Positions 41,044 through 49,603 of a DNA stretch of 64,000 nucleotides are shown in pieces (the stretch's first letter is position 1; the number at the start of each line of letters is the position of its first letter). The notes under the pieces are model-generated. The model did not search any database and was not told the origin of the DNA. It was given only the letters and a program-made list of their open reading frames with translations. The DNA comes from Rhodococcoides fascians NBRC 12155 = LMG 3623 (GTDB lineage Bacteria; Actinomycetota; Actinomycetes; Mycobacteriales; Mycobacteriaceae): NCBI RefSeq assembly GCF_001894785.1, contig NZ_BCWW01000012.1, positions 1 to 64,000 on the forward strand. The letters run 5' to 3'. The position numbers and the translations under genes were made by a program.

Positions 41044-42729
41044 TCACCGAGTGGTGGTTGGTGAGACGGTGGTCGGCACAGCGGCAGAAACAGAGGGGGT
41101 CGTCGTGGTGGCCGCTGAGGTCGTCGTTGCGGTTCCGGTGGTTCCGACGGTGGCGTGGGCGGCGAGGATGCTGCCGGCACTGCGGACGGTGTCGGTGGTG
41201 GCGAACAAGGCCGCGCCTTGTTTGATCACTGCCCCGACCTTGTCTGCGAGGCTCTGATCGCCGGTCAGGTCGGCGGCGAGTGCGACGATCCACCGCACGG
41301 TCAGCTCGACGGGGGTCTCACCTTTGGATCCGACCGGAACGCTGTCGTAGGAGCCGTGTTTGGTGGCGGTGTTCCAGTACGAGGTGTCGGTGACGAGCTG
41401 CGCGAGACCGGCGTTCTCGTCGATGGTGTTCGACACTTCCTTGAACGCGACGTCGACGGCCGAGTCGATGGTCGCCGGGGGTACGAGCTTGACCGCTGAG
41501 GACAGCACTTTGGTGGCGAGTATGCCGAGGGCTGCGGGTGGGTTGGTCAGGCCGACGGTGGCGAGCTGGCCGATCGTTTCGGGGGTGATGACGTCCTTGG
41601 CGACGGTGATCGCCGCCCCGATGGCCATACCGGCGATCTTGGTGACCGCACCGACCGCTTCGTCGATCATCTCGTCGGTCGAGGTTGCGGACGGGTCGGA
41701 GTACTTCGCCATCTTCGACAGCACTGTTTCCGAGGACGAGTTGACCTCGAATCGGCCTGCCTTGGAGTCGAAGTCGATGTTGTCGTTGATCACCGACGCG
41801 CCGGTCATCAGGGCGGTGCGTCCGACGGCGGTGGAGACGTCGGTGAGGATCCGGACGGGGTCGCGGGTGTCCATCGAGGACTGTCCGGCGATGGATGCCA
41901 CCAGCTTGGCGGCGGGGGCGTCGATGGGGGTGTCGCACGCGAGATCGCCTGCGGTGCAGTACGAGGCGACCCGGTCGGAGACTGCGCCGAATCCGGCGAT
42001 TTTCGGTGTCGGTGCGATACCGCCGCCTGCGGGGGCGGCTGCGGCGACGGCCGGGGCGAGTTGGACGGTGTCCACTGCTGCACCGCTCGTTCCCGGTGCC
42101 GGGGCGGGGGTGGAGCCGCCGCCGGCGATGACGTCTTCACCTTCGGAGCGGGTGGGGTCGGAGAACAGTGCTGCGCCGGCGAAGTGGTCGGCGTCGACGG
42201 GGCCGGTTCCTGCCCCGATGTCACGGGTGACCTGGGAGGCGACCTCGCCGCCCTGGGAGTAGCCGGAGAGGAAGACTTTGGTGCCGGGGCAGCGTGCGGC
42301 GATGTCGGAGATCATCTTGGTGGTGTTCTCGACGCCGATGTCGACGGACTGGGCGTAGGGAACGGCGGAGCGATCGCCGGGCTTGCCGCCGAAACTCGCC
42401 GGGTACGGGACGTAGCTGCGTTCGAGAGCGGGTCCGTCGCCGGAGTTCGCATCACGCATCGCCGGGACGGTCAGGCGGGAGAAGAAGCCCGAATCGGTGT
42501 CGGGTGAGGAGTTCTCGTCGATCTCGGTGGTGCCGGGGACGACGACGAGATGCAGTACCGGGCAGTTGCCGTCGGTGCTGGATTGGCTGGTGGTCGTCGA
42601 TCCTGACGGGGTGGGAGTGGCGGAGGGCTGCGCGGCCGCGACGCCGCTGGCGGAGACCGCGACCGTCATCGCTGCGGTGGCGGCGAGCAGGCGCGGAGTG
42701 AGGCGGCGAACCTGGTCGATGGATGTGTG
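41044..42729 (-). CDS. Cutinase-family exported hydrolase
   Basis: GTG 42729 follows AGAGAGAAACC (ATG 42777 is the alternative). A signal peptide ends near SGVAAAQPSAT. The alpha/beta hydrolase domain has VLHLVVVPGTTEIDENS, the nucleophile elbow FLSGYSQGGEVAS with Ser, and YCTAGDLACDTPID, the disulfide-flanked Asp typical of cutinases. The C-terminal ~250 residues are helical and extra to the usual ~200-residue cutinase, ending in a Thr/Ser-rich tail. Mycolate actinobacteria use cutinase-like proteins on ester lipids, so it may modify the outer envelope during transfer. The catalytic His was not placed with certainty. Confidence 0.8.
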   Translation of the reverse strand, partial: HTSIDQVRRLTPRLLAATAAMTVAVSASGVAAAQPSATPTPSGSTTTSQSSTDGNCPVLHLVVVPGTTEIDENSSPDTDSGFFSRLTVPAMRDANSGDGPALERSYVPYPASFGGKPGDRSAVPYAQSVDIGVENTTKMISDIAARCPGTKVFLSGYSQGGEVASQVTRDIGAGTGPVDADHFAGAALFSDPTRSEGEDVIAGGGSTPAPAPGTSGAAVDTVQLAPAVAAAAPAGGGIAPTPKIAGFGAVSDRVASYCTAGDLACDTPIDAPAAKLVASIAGQSSMDTRDPVRILTDVSTAVGRTALMTGASVINDNIDFDSKAGRFEVNSSSETVLSKMAKYSDPSATSTDEMIDEAVGAVTKIAGMAIGAAITVAKDVITPETIGQLATVGLTNPPAALGILATKVLSSAVKLVPPATIDSAVDVAFKEVSNTIDENAGLAQLVTDTSYWNTATKHGSYDSVPVGSKGETPVELTVRWIVALAADLTGDQSLADKVGAVIKQGAALFATTDTVRSAGSILAAHATVGTTGTATTTSAATTTTPSVSAAVPTTVSPTTTR

Positions 42730-42783
42730 CACGGTTTCTCTCTTCTTCGGTGGGGTCCAGCGGATGTGCCTGGTCATAAGGGG

Positions 42784-43632
42784 TCAGCGCGGGACGATGG
42801 CGGAGATGAGCGTTGTGCCGTCCTGCTGCTCGGTGGTGGTGATCCGTTGGCGGCTCATGCGGCCGTCGATGCCGGGTCCGCGTTCGACGACGGTGACGTC
42901 GTAGATCCCGGCGTCGATCGGGTCGGCCAGGACACAGAACTCGATGTCGGGTTCGAGCTGGTCGATCCCCTGCTGGAGTCTCTGCGCGGACGCCATCACC
43001 GCGTCCGGTGCACCTGCTGCGCGGGCTGCGGCACCGTCGCGGTCGAAGTAAAAGGCCTTCTCGAACCGCCAGATCGCCACCGCGCCAGGGTCGTCACTGT
43101 CTTCGGTGACCGGGTCACCGTCGGCTTGGCCCTTGCACCAGGTGACATCGGCGGCGGCGGCACCGGCGGCAGCGGGGGCCGCCGATGTGGGAAGGGTTGT
43201 GGTGGTGACGATGTCGGCGGGAAGCAGAGCGGCAGGGGCCTGCGGTTCGTCACCGACACCGGTGAGGACCAGAGCTGCTCCCAAGCCTCCTCCGACCAGG
43301 ACCGTGAGGGCAATCGTGACGGCGACAGCGGCGCGGTGGCGTCGCCACCACGACCGTGGGGGCGGCGTTTGCGCGGTGTAGGGGCCTCCAGCGCGAAGTA
43401 GAGAGGTCCGTTCGTCGAAGGAGCTGTATCCATCCGCTGGCCGGGCGGAGCCCATGTCCTCCGCAGAGTCGCCAGCGAACCAGTCGTCGTCGGGATCGAC
43501 GTCGGTGTGGTGCTGGTCGGTCAGGACGGTCAGTCTGCGCTCGGACGCTGCAGCGGCAGTCTCTGTGTCGGCGACGACAGGGTCGGCGAACCAATCATCG
43601 GAGCTGTCGTCGGGGGTCTCTCGAGGTGCCAC
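42784..43632 (-). CDS. Single-pass membrane protein with repeated DDWF motifs
   Basis: The 282-residue product has a cytoplasmic N-terminus with two copies of DDWFA (residues ~13 and ~49), a membrane segment (AAVAVTIALTVLVGGGLGAALVLTG) and an extracytoplasmic domain (DVTWCKGQADGD...AIWRFEKAFYF...CVLADPIDAGIYDVTVVERG). Paired aromatic-acidic repeats often bind a partner; the outer domain has two Cys that may bridge. The gene ends 54 nt before the cutinase start. No family is recognised. Confidence 0.65.
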   Translation of the reverse strand: MAPRETPDDSSDDWFADPVVADTETAAAASERRLTVLTDQHHTDVDPDDDWFAGDSAEDMGSARPADGYSSFDERTSLLRAGGPYTAQTPPPRSWWRRHRAAVAVTIALTVLVGGGLGAALVLTGVGDEPQAPAALLPADIVTTTTLPTSAAPAAAGAAAADVTWCKGQADGDPVTEDSDDPGAVAIWRFEKAFYFDRDGAAARAAGAPDAVMASAQRLQQGIDQLEPDIEFCVLADPIDAGIYDVTVVERGPGIDGRMSRQRITTTEQQDGTTLISAIVPR

Positions 43633-43721
43633 AACAGGGCCTTTCCGAGTGTCGAAGTGCAGGAACGGGATCGAACCTTCGGATACAGCCCGCCCACCGG
43701 TGGTCGGGCTGCACCCGGAGA

Positions 43722-44930
43722 TCAGATCGCGAGGTTCAGGCCTGCCAGGGCAGCGTTCGCCTGGTCGAGAACCGGTGCGACGGCAGTGCTCACCGCGGCG
43801 ACGGTGTCAGCCACAGCGGGCTGCTCGAGCACTGTCGAGGTGAACTGCGTGGCCTGCTCGAAGGCCGGTTCGGTCCACACCGGGGCGTCGACGGCGCTCT
43901 GAACGCTGGGGGCATCCAGTGCCAGCGGCGCGGCGGTGACCGGCGGGGCCGGGGGTGCCGGGACGGCCTCGCGTGCCGGGAGCGGGGCGGGCTCTTCGAT
44001 GATCTGCTGCTCACCGCCGAGGACGGTGGCACCGAGGACGCCACCGATCGCAGCGCCTGCACCGGTCAGACCGACAACGATCGGTGCCGACAGGGCTGCG
44101 CCGACGCCTGCTCCGGCGAGTGCTGCTGCGCCGGGGATGAAGACCCAGCCGACCGGTCCGCCCCAGACGATGGCTCCGGTGCCGGTGGTGGCAGCGACGC
44201 CGAGTCCGCCGCCGATCGCAGCGGCGGTACCGGTGATGACTGCGGCCGGGACGGCGGATGCGGCGAGGCCGGCCGCGCCACCGGCGACGACGCCGGTGAT
44301 GGTGCCCGCAGCGATACGGTCCGCGCGGGACGCGTCGGCGAATCCGTTGTCCACGAGCCAGTTTCCACCGTCGGCCTGAATAGCGGCTCCGGTGTTGTTG
44401 AACTGCTCTACCAAGTTCGGATCGAGCAGGTTCGGGTCGTACGGCACGAGTTCGCCGCCGACGAGGACATAGCCCTCGGGTGCGTCGATCGGCGCAATGA
44501 CCTTGCGCTGCACGGTCGGAACCGGCGGCGGGGTCGGCGGGGCCGCTTGCAGGGCGGGCGGTGCGTCGGTCGGTGCGGCCTGCGGCGCGGGGGCGGGCGC
44601 AGGCTCATAGTAGGTGTTCTGGTACGACGACTGCTGGTTGCCGGACCGGTAGTCGTTGTAGCTACGCCATTCGGTCTGCTGCACCTGGGGTGAGGCCTGG
44701 TAGCCGGGCAGGAACTGGCGTTCCTGGGTCGGCGCGGGCGGCGGCGCGACGGGGGTGGTGTCGGTGGTTCCGGACTGTGCGGTGTCGGGTGCGGTCACGA
44801 AGTCCTGTGGTGCTGCGTGTGCGGTCGCGGTGCCCCACGCGAGGGCGACGGCCACGGGAACGGCAGTGAGAACGAGAGCCCGGTCCCTGCGGCGGCGGTG
44901 ACGCCCACCGATTCCTTGCTGAGGAGACAT
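43722..44930 (-). CDS. Exported Pro/Ala-rich protein with glycine-rich hydrophobic core
   Basis: ATG 44930 is preceded by GAAAGGC. The 402-residue product has a signal peptide (ALVLTAVPVAVALAWGTATAHA) and then a Gln/Tyr/Pro-rich region. A conserved block (RKVIAPIDAPEGYVLVGGELVPYD) follows, then about 120 residues of Gly/Ala-rich hydrophobic helices (GTITGVVAGGAAGLAASAVPA) and a Pro/Ala tail. The layout matches the so-called insoluble-domain proteins of Rhodococcus. First in the minus-strand series, it may be a surface or channel component. Function unknown. Confidence 0.65.
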   Translation of the reverse strand: MSPQQGIGGRHRRRRDRALVLTAVPVAVALAWGTATAHAAPQDFVTAPDTAQSGTTDTTPVAPPPAPTQERQFLPGYQASPQVQQTEWRSYNDYRSGNQQSSYQNTYYEPAPAPAPQAAPTDAPPALQAAPPTPPPVPTVQRKVIAPIDAPEGYVLVGGELVPYDPNLLDPNLVEQFNNTGAAIQADGGNWLVDNGFADASRADRIAAGTITGVVAGGAAGLAASAVPAAVITGTAAAIGGGLGVAATTGTGAIVWGGPVGWVFIPGAAALAGAGVGAALSAPIVVGLTGAGAAIGGVLGATVLGGEQQIIEEPAPLPAREAVPAPPAPPVTAAPLALDAPSVQSAVDAPVWTEPAFEQATQFTSTVLEQPAVADTVAAVSTAVAPVLDQANAALAGLNLAI

Positions 44931-45088
44931 GAGTGGTGTGCCTTTCGTAAGCCGCTGTGATGCAGCGGTATTGGGTGATGTGTGACAGGAGTGGTTGATG
45001 GTGGAACCACCACTGTCCGCGCTGGGGAACGACCGAAAACGAGGGTCAGCCTTCGGGTGATCCCTCAGCGCGGACGGCGGGTGATGCC

Positions 45089-45379
45089 TTGGGAGTGGAT
45101 GCCAGCGGGCGTCCGTTGCACGCTGGCATCCACGAGCTGTCAGCCCAGCAGGCCGAGCTAGAAGCGAAGTTTGCGAGACAAGCCGAGGAAGCTGCGTATT
45201 CCTTTCTGGTAGCGAGTGATTGGGTCAACAACCGGCAGGTTCGTGCGGTTCGGCACATGATGAGTGAAGCGTTACCGTACGACCCTCGTGCCGGGTCACC
45301 AGATGAGAGTGAGGGGCAGCCTCAACAGGAAACATGCCGGGCTCCATCTCAGGATTTTTCTTCGTGGCAAGGAGCTTGA
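45089..45379 (+). CDS. Possible small helical protein
   Basis: The frame from TTG 45089 (or GTG 45095) encodes about 96 residues: VDASGRPLHAGIHELSAQQAELEAKFARQAEEAAYSF-type helix, then VASDWVNNRQVRAVRHMMSEA and a polar tail. Composition is protein-like but the start has a weak ribosome site and no family is recognised. It reads divergently from the conjugation series, and could control it. Confidence 0.4.
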   Translation: MGVDASGRPLHAGIHELSAQQAELEAKFARQAEEAAYSFLVASDWVNNRQVRAVRHMMSEALPYDPRAGSPDESEGQPQQETCRAPSQDFSSWQGA

Positions 45380-45517
45380 GCTGGCGTAGATGTGCAGATC
45401 GAGCTCCCAGTCACTCGTGGTGAAACGTGGCGGCCTGGCCCCGGGCGGTGGGGCCAGGCCACCACGTCCTGAAACCGGCACTTGTTGGGCAGGTGCCGAT
45501 TTCAAGCATTAGGCTCG

Positions 45518-45781
45518 TCAGGCGACGTGCTGGAGGTCAGAAAAGTTCGGCTGTTTGAATTGGCTCGATCGAGATGGCCACTGTGTCAGGATCTGGCCCG
45601 TGGATTCGTCGATCTCTTGGTGAGGCCGATCGCGGTCGTGCCCACCGTCGAGTGAGCACGCGACGAGGCCGATGCCGGCGACCGTGGTGAGGGAGGCGCA
45701 CGGAGTCGACTCTGTGTAGCCGTGAGGGGGCATGGGGGCGGGTCGAAATCGTAACGGTTGAGGTTTCAGCAGCGATGTCAT
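45518..45781 (-). CDS. Small hypothetical protein, 87 aa
   Basis: ATG at 45781 begins MTSLLKPQPLRFRPAPMPPH. A Pro-rich N-terminus, TTVAGIGLVACSLDGGHDRDR and a polar end (SSQFKQPNFSDLQHVA) follow. No signal peptide, membrane helix or motif is convincing. It was kept because composition differs from shadow frames; an upstream ATG at 45814 is possible. Confidence 0.4.
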   Translation of the reverse strand: MTSLLKPQPLRFRPAPMPPHGYTESTPCASLTTVAGIGLVACSLDGGHDRDRPHQEIDESTGQILTQWPSRSSQFKQPNFSDLQHVA

Positions 45782-46086
45782 AGGTGCTCCAGTCGTGTGG
45801 ACTGCGCTGTGCACCTAGGCTGGTAGGCCTGCGGGTGCCGTGTGTTCAGGCGCAGTTGTCATTCGCAGATACGGGACCCCGGGGCGTTCGGACGCCAATC
45901 ACTTGCGCACCCGGGGTTTCTCTTACTTTGCTTCTGCCCCTCTTTCGATCAGGGGCATCGCCACCTCCACGTTTGCGACGGTGGAGGGTAACTGCCTGTC
46001 CTCCAGGTCAATAAAACGGTTCGACCTATCACGACATTTGCATCGTTTAAGGTCATGCACAGATTAGACCTTAGTGGAGGTGCGGC
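45782..46086. other. Gene-free stretch upstream of double-HTH repressor
   Basis: No convincing coding frame. It holds a short hairpin (CCTCCAC at 45964-45970 with GTGGAGG at 45981-45987) and, near 46005-46073, paired AGGTC/GACCT sites listed separately. Confidence 0.5.
46005..46073 (+). promoter_or_regulatory. Two AGGTC-N12/13-GACCT operators
   Basis: AGGTC (46005-46009) faces GACCT (46023-46027) across 13 nt, and AGGTC (46050-46054) faces GACCT (46067-46071) across 12 nt; the second is extended to TAAGGTC/GACCTTA. They end 13 nt before the repressor start. Two equal inverted pairs before a gene with two HTH domains suggest autoregulation. Confidence 0.55.
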
Positions 46087-46563
46087 ATGGTGTCTAGCAA
46101 TGAACGGAATGCGACAGTGAGTCGACGCGTCTTGCGGGGGTTCGACCCGGCACGGCTGACGTCGCTGCGTGAAAGTAGAGGCATGAGCCGGGCGGATCTC
46201 GCACGAAAGTCCGGGCTCGGAGGTGCCACCGTCCAGCAATGGGAATCCGGCACCCGGAGTCCTCAGGTCGACACCCTGGCCCTTGTTGCGAAGACCCTCG
46301 GCCTGCCCATCAGTGAGCTTGTCGACGTACCCAGGGATCAGCGCTTCCCTGGAGATTGGCGCGTCCTTCTCGGGCTTACGCAGCCGCAGCTGGGCCAGCA
46401 GGTGGGTATCAGTACGTCGATGATTGCCCGTATCGAGCGCGGCGAGGTGAAGTTGACCGATGAGAATGCTCGCCGCCTTGCTGCGGCGCTCGAGATCGGG
46501 ATCGATGAGCTCGTTCGCAGTTACGAGCGTGCGCGAGACCGGCCGGCTGGCGTTCAAGCGTGA
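46087..46563 (+). CDS. Transcriptional regulator with two XRE-type HTH domains
   Basis: ATG 46087 follows TGGAGGTGCGGC. The 158-residue product contains two Cro/C1 domains: residues ~20-70 (LTSLRESRGMSRADLARKSG, GATVQQWESGTRSPQVDTL) and ~88-145 (WRVLLGLTQPQLGQQVGIST, SMIARIERGEVKLTDENARRLA). Duplicate HTH domains in one chain are unusual and would act as a built-in dimer. It opens the regulator/peptidase/envelope gene series. Confidence 0.85.
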   Translation: MVSSNERNATVSRRVLRGFDPARLTSLRESRGMSRADLARKSGLGGATVQQWESGTRSPQVDTLALVAKTLGLPISELVDVPRDQRFPGDWRVLLGLTQPQLGQQVGISTSMIARIERGEVKLTDENARRLAAALEIGIDELVRSYERARDRPAGVQA

Positions 46564-46822
46564 CGAGGCTCGCCAGTTCCTGAATCGGCAACGTCGTTGA
46601 GTCGACGTCGTGAACCGCAGCGACGGTAAGGGTGGCGCGGCGGGCGTCGGCATGAGTGCAGTATGTACCGGCGATCGAAAACAGAGCAACTTAGAAGCAA
46701 AATTTTTGCAAATTAGACGGGTTCGTAGCGACAACCTCGTAGTCCTGAGCTGCTTCTATGTCCATCCGGTACATTTACTTGGGAATTGCGATTTTTTTGC
46801 TTACCGGACATAGGATGCAGTA

Positions 46823-47500
46823 ATGCAGGAAACAGACGACCTGGCCCGTTTTGGCAAGGTGGTGGCGGCGCGGCGGGCAAGGCTTGCGTTGACTAGGTTC
46901 GAGGTCCGTGATGCTGGTGGACCGTCGGACACCACACTTGGCAACATCGAAAACGACACTCTCGGTCGGGCGCCCAGTCCGGCCGTGATCAGGAAGCTCG
47001 ACCAAGGCCTGCGGTGGAGCAAAGGGAGCGCAGCTGCTGTTCTCGCCGGTGGCGATCCTGTCCCCCTGGAGAGCCTGTCGAACAGAAACTCCAGATCGAG
47101 CAGTGCCGCCGCCGAGCCGGATGCAATTGTGCTTCCCCTGGACGAAATCAACAATCTGTTCGGGCTGCACCGGCAGCTCAATGCCGCGCACGAGAGCTGT
47201 CGTGGCGCGGATCCCCCACTAGAATACTTCGACCAGGTCGTCGGGGGATTCAACGCCTTTGTTTCCCGCGTAGCCGGACGGTATGCCACCGCGGTCTTGG
47301 AAAGAAGTGGGGGCCCTGGGAGAACCCTCCCTCCGATGGCGGAGATGGCATTCGGCCCCCTCCTCGATAAACCCGCCGCCGACTACGACCCGGTCGAGCG
47401 CGAAGAACAGCTCTACCGTCGCTGGCTGGCTGGGCGGCACGACGACATCGACGACGAGCTGGACGCCAGGTTCCAGGAGCGATGGGCGGAGCGCGAGTGA
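46823..47500 (+). CDS. DNA-binding regulator-like protein, 225 aa
   Basis: ATG 46823 has no strong ribosome site. The N-terminal ~70 residues resemble a helix-turn-helix (FGKVVAARRARLALTRFEVRD, SDTTLGNIENDTLGRAPSPAV, LDQGLRWSKGSAAAVLAGG), similar to actinobacterial XRE proteins. The rest is helical and acidic (DEINNLFGLHRQLNAAHESC, EQLYRRWLAGRHDDIDDEL) with no catalytic motif. It is on the same strand as the following EspR-like and peptidase genes, 101 nt apart. Confidence 0.7.
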   Translation: MQETDDLARFGKVVAARRARLALTRFEVRDAGGPSDTTLGNIENDTLGRAPSPAVIRKLDQGLRWSKGSAAAVLAGGDPVPLESLSNRNSRSSSAAAEPDAIVLPLDEINNLFGLHRQLNAAHESCRGADPPLEYFDQVVGGFNAFVSRVAGRYATAVLERSGGPGRTLPPMAEMAFGPLLDKPAADYDPVEREEQLYRRWLAGRHDDIDDELDARFQERWAERE

Positions 47501-47601
47501 AGCAGTTGAAGTTGCGCAAGAAATGGGCAAGGGTGCTTGCTCGGGACCAAGCCTCTCGTAGTACTCCGCGGGGAGAGAACGTTCGGAAGGAACAGACCAC
47601 A

Positions 47602-48051
47602 ATGGACAGCCAGCTACCGCTACACGATCGAATCAGCAGGCTATTCGGGGGCTTCCGACATCTGGGGACACTCGATGATCTGGACCCGCAGGTCGCGGCG
47701 CATGTGAGCAAAAGCGTCGGTCGCCACGTCACTGCGGAAGAAGTGAAAGTGCTCCGCAGCCAGGCGGTCGACGACGCCGAACGAGACGTCCTCGAGGCAG
47801 TAGCGACCTTCTTCGAGTCGCCGGTTACCTACCTGGTCGGCACCACTGCCGAGCAGATGGACTATAACGCGCAGCTCGATTACTTCGACAATGTTCGGAA
47901 CTCCCAGGCCACGGTATTTGCTCTACGAACTCGGGTACCGCAGCTGACTCCGGCGATCGCTGAGCGTCTGAGCGAGCTGGTCCGGGACACGCACGGACGT
48001 TTCGAGAAGCAGAATCGGCACGAACCGGCCGAAGCTGGCGAATCGACATAA
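47602..48051 (+). CDS. EspR-like regulator coupled to metallopeptidase
   Basis: ATG 47602 follows GGAAGGAACAGACCACA. The 149-residue product begins MDSQLPLHDRISRLFGGFRH and carries a short HTH-like region (VAAHVSKSVGRHVTAEEVKVLRS) followed by DVLEAVATFFESPVTYLVG, the ESPxYL block typical of XRE/EspR-type regulators partnered with ImmA/IrrE peptidases. The stop shares a base with the peptidase start (ATAATGAGC), so the two are expressed together. The peptidase probably inactivates it or its neighbours. Confidence 0.75.
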   Translation: MDSQLPLHDRISRLFGGFRHLGTLDDLDPQVAAHVSKSVGRHVTAEEVKVLRSQAVDDAERDVLEAVATFFESPVTYLVGTTAEQMDYNAQLDYFDNVRNSQATVFALRTRVPQLTPAIAERLSELVRDTHGRFEKQNRHEPAEAGEST

Positions 48052-48662
48052 TGAGCTCGGTCCGAGACGCTGCCGCTGCAGCGAGAACTATCGACGACCC
48101 CGAGCTACGTGCCAGATCCTTCCTCGACACACTGCAACTGCAGTTCACGAGACCCTGGTCGATCGACCGATTCGTTGCCGAGGTTGGGTTCAAGATCGGC
48201 CGCGTCATTGTGATCCTCGATCTACCTGACGATCTGAGCGAAAGCGGCGAGGTCTCGGGCTTTTGGGTACGAACTGCCCCGGTCGATGTCATCTACGTCC
48301 GTGCGGACGTAGATCCGCTCTTCCGTGAACAATGCATCCTCCACGAAGTCGCACACATACTTCTCGGTCATGATGCCGATGTTGTTGTCACCGAGGACAT
48401 TCTGGTCGAATCGTTCATGAGGATGGCTCCTGCCATTCCGAGGACAATGATCAGCGCACTTGCCGAGGAACAACGGGCGAAGGTGTGCTTCACACGAGTC
48501 CCGGATTTCCTTCAGCCCATCGAAGCAGAGGCCGAATGGCTCGGCACACTCATGCTTGCCCGCGCCGATTCCCTACGCAAGCCGTTCTACCCGGAGAACA
48601 TCGACTCGAAAGACAAGGAGACCCTGCGCCGGGTGGCCACAATTTTTGGGTGGCAGATGTGA
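48051..48662 (+). CDS. ImmA/IrrE-type metallopeptidase
   Basis: The 203-residue protein has the zinc motif HEVAHILLGH (HExxH plus the third His), preceded by IYVRADVDPLFREQCI and followed by EAEAEWLGTLMLARADSL, the E-x-E helix seen in this family. ImmA/IrrE peptidases cut partner repressors to derepress genes on mobile elements and in stress responses. It is translationally coupled to an EspR-like regulator upstream and to a membrane protein downstream (GTGA), a recurring actinobacterial trio. Confidence 0.85.
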   Translation: MSSVRDAAAAARTIDDPELRARSFLDTLQLQFTRPWSIDRFVAEVGFKIGRVIVILDLPDDLSESGEVSGFWVRTAPVDVIYVRADVDPLFREQCILHEVAHILLGHDADVVVTEDILVESFMRMAPAIPRTMISALAEEQRAKVCFTRVPDFLQPIEAEAEWLGTLMLARADSLRKPFYPENIDSKDKETLRRVATIFGWQM

Positions 48663-49603
48663 GCACGTTCTTCGAGGCGATACTGCCAATAGTGTTGCTG
48701 GTGTTCGGTCTTCAACGCCTACCGTTGTACAGGCGGAGGCCGCAAACTCGCCCCATGACGGTGCTACTGCTCACTCTCAGCGTTGCGCAGATGTTCAGAA
48801 TTCATGCGCTGGCAGACGACAAGCTTGACCCTGTCATACACGACGTAACGGGCCTGTGGAACATATCTGTTCTGATAGCTCAGGCCATGGCGATTTGCGC
48901 CGCAACCCAATGGGTCGGGATGGTGGCTCACTCGACCCAACGTAGTTTCTCGCGTCGCTCTCGCTACGCGGTCACCGCGGCGTTGGTTGTCGGTCTGGTC
49001 GTCTCTTTTCTCCTTTCCCCCGCGCCGTCGAGACCTACATATTACCTAAGTCAGACCTTTCCAGCCGAAGGCTGGATGCTGGTCTACTGGGTCATCTTCC
49101 TCGGAAGCCTGTCGCTGTGCGTGGTAGTGCCGTTCTACCTGTTGGTTCGCATGGCTCTGATCGTGAAGACCGGAGAACTAGCGCGCGTTCTCACCGCTGC
49201 TGCGGTGGCGTGCGGGATGATCCTGCTCTACGCAGTTCACAAAATCGTCTACCTAGTTGCGTTCACCCGCGGCACAGAGAACTGGTACACCGACCACACC
49301 GTTCAGATATCGCTCTTCCTCATCATGTCGCCCCTGCTCGTCGCCGGATACGTTGCGTGGGTGTACATCTGGACGACACTGCTTCCTCGCGTCCAGCGGT
49401 ACCGACGCATCGTTGCGTACATGGATGAGTGGCAGGCCTTGGCGACTCGAAGCAACGCCATCCTTGCGGACACTCTGATCCCGAGCTCCAAGCGGGCTGC
49501 CTGGCGTGCCAGCAGAAACTCCGTCGCGTCTACCCGACTCATGGTCGAGATGGTCGACGGTGAAGACGGTAAGGCAACTTCCGCGGGGGCGACTAGAAGA
49601 TGA
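48659..49603 (+). CDS. MAB_1171c-like polytopic membrane protein
   Basis: GTG 48659 overlaps the peptidase stop (GTG 48650 also possible). The 314-residue protein has about seven membrane segments (AILPIVLLVFGLQRLPL, YAVTAALVVGLVVSFLL, LVYWVIFLGSLSLCVVVPFYLLV, GMILLYAVHKIVYLVAF, LFLIMSPLLVAGYVAWVYI) and a cytoplasmic tail from ~250. MAB_1171c-type proteins accompany XRE/ImmA pairs in mycolata. A membrane sensor that feeds the peptidase is a fair inference, but transport is equally possible. Confidence 0.75.
   Translation: MSTFFEAILPIVLLVFGLQRLPLYRRRPQTRPMTVLLLTLSVAQMFRIHALADDKLDPVIHDVTGLWNISVLIAQAMAICAATQWVGMVAHSTQRSFSRRSRYAVTAALVVGLVVSFLLSPAPSRPTYYLSQTFPAEGWMLVYWVIFLGSLSLCVVVPFYLLVRMALIVKTGELARVLTAAAVACGMILLYAVHKIVYLVAFTRGTENWYTDHTVQISLFLIMSPLLVAGYVAWVYIWTTLLPRVQRYRRIVAYMDEWQALATRSNAILADTLIPSSKRAAWRASRNSVASTRLMVEMVDGEDGKATSAGATRR

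Noticed and set aside
43356..44693. 445-residue plus-strand frame rich in Arg, Gly and Cys
   Set aside because: It lies opposite an exported protein gene; repetitive Arg/Gly composition and no recognisable motif.
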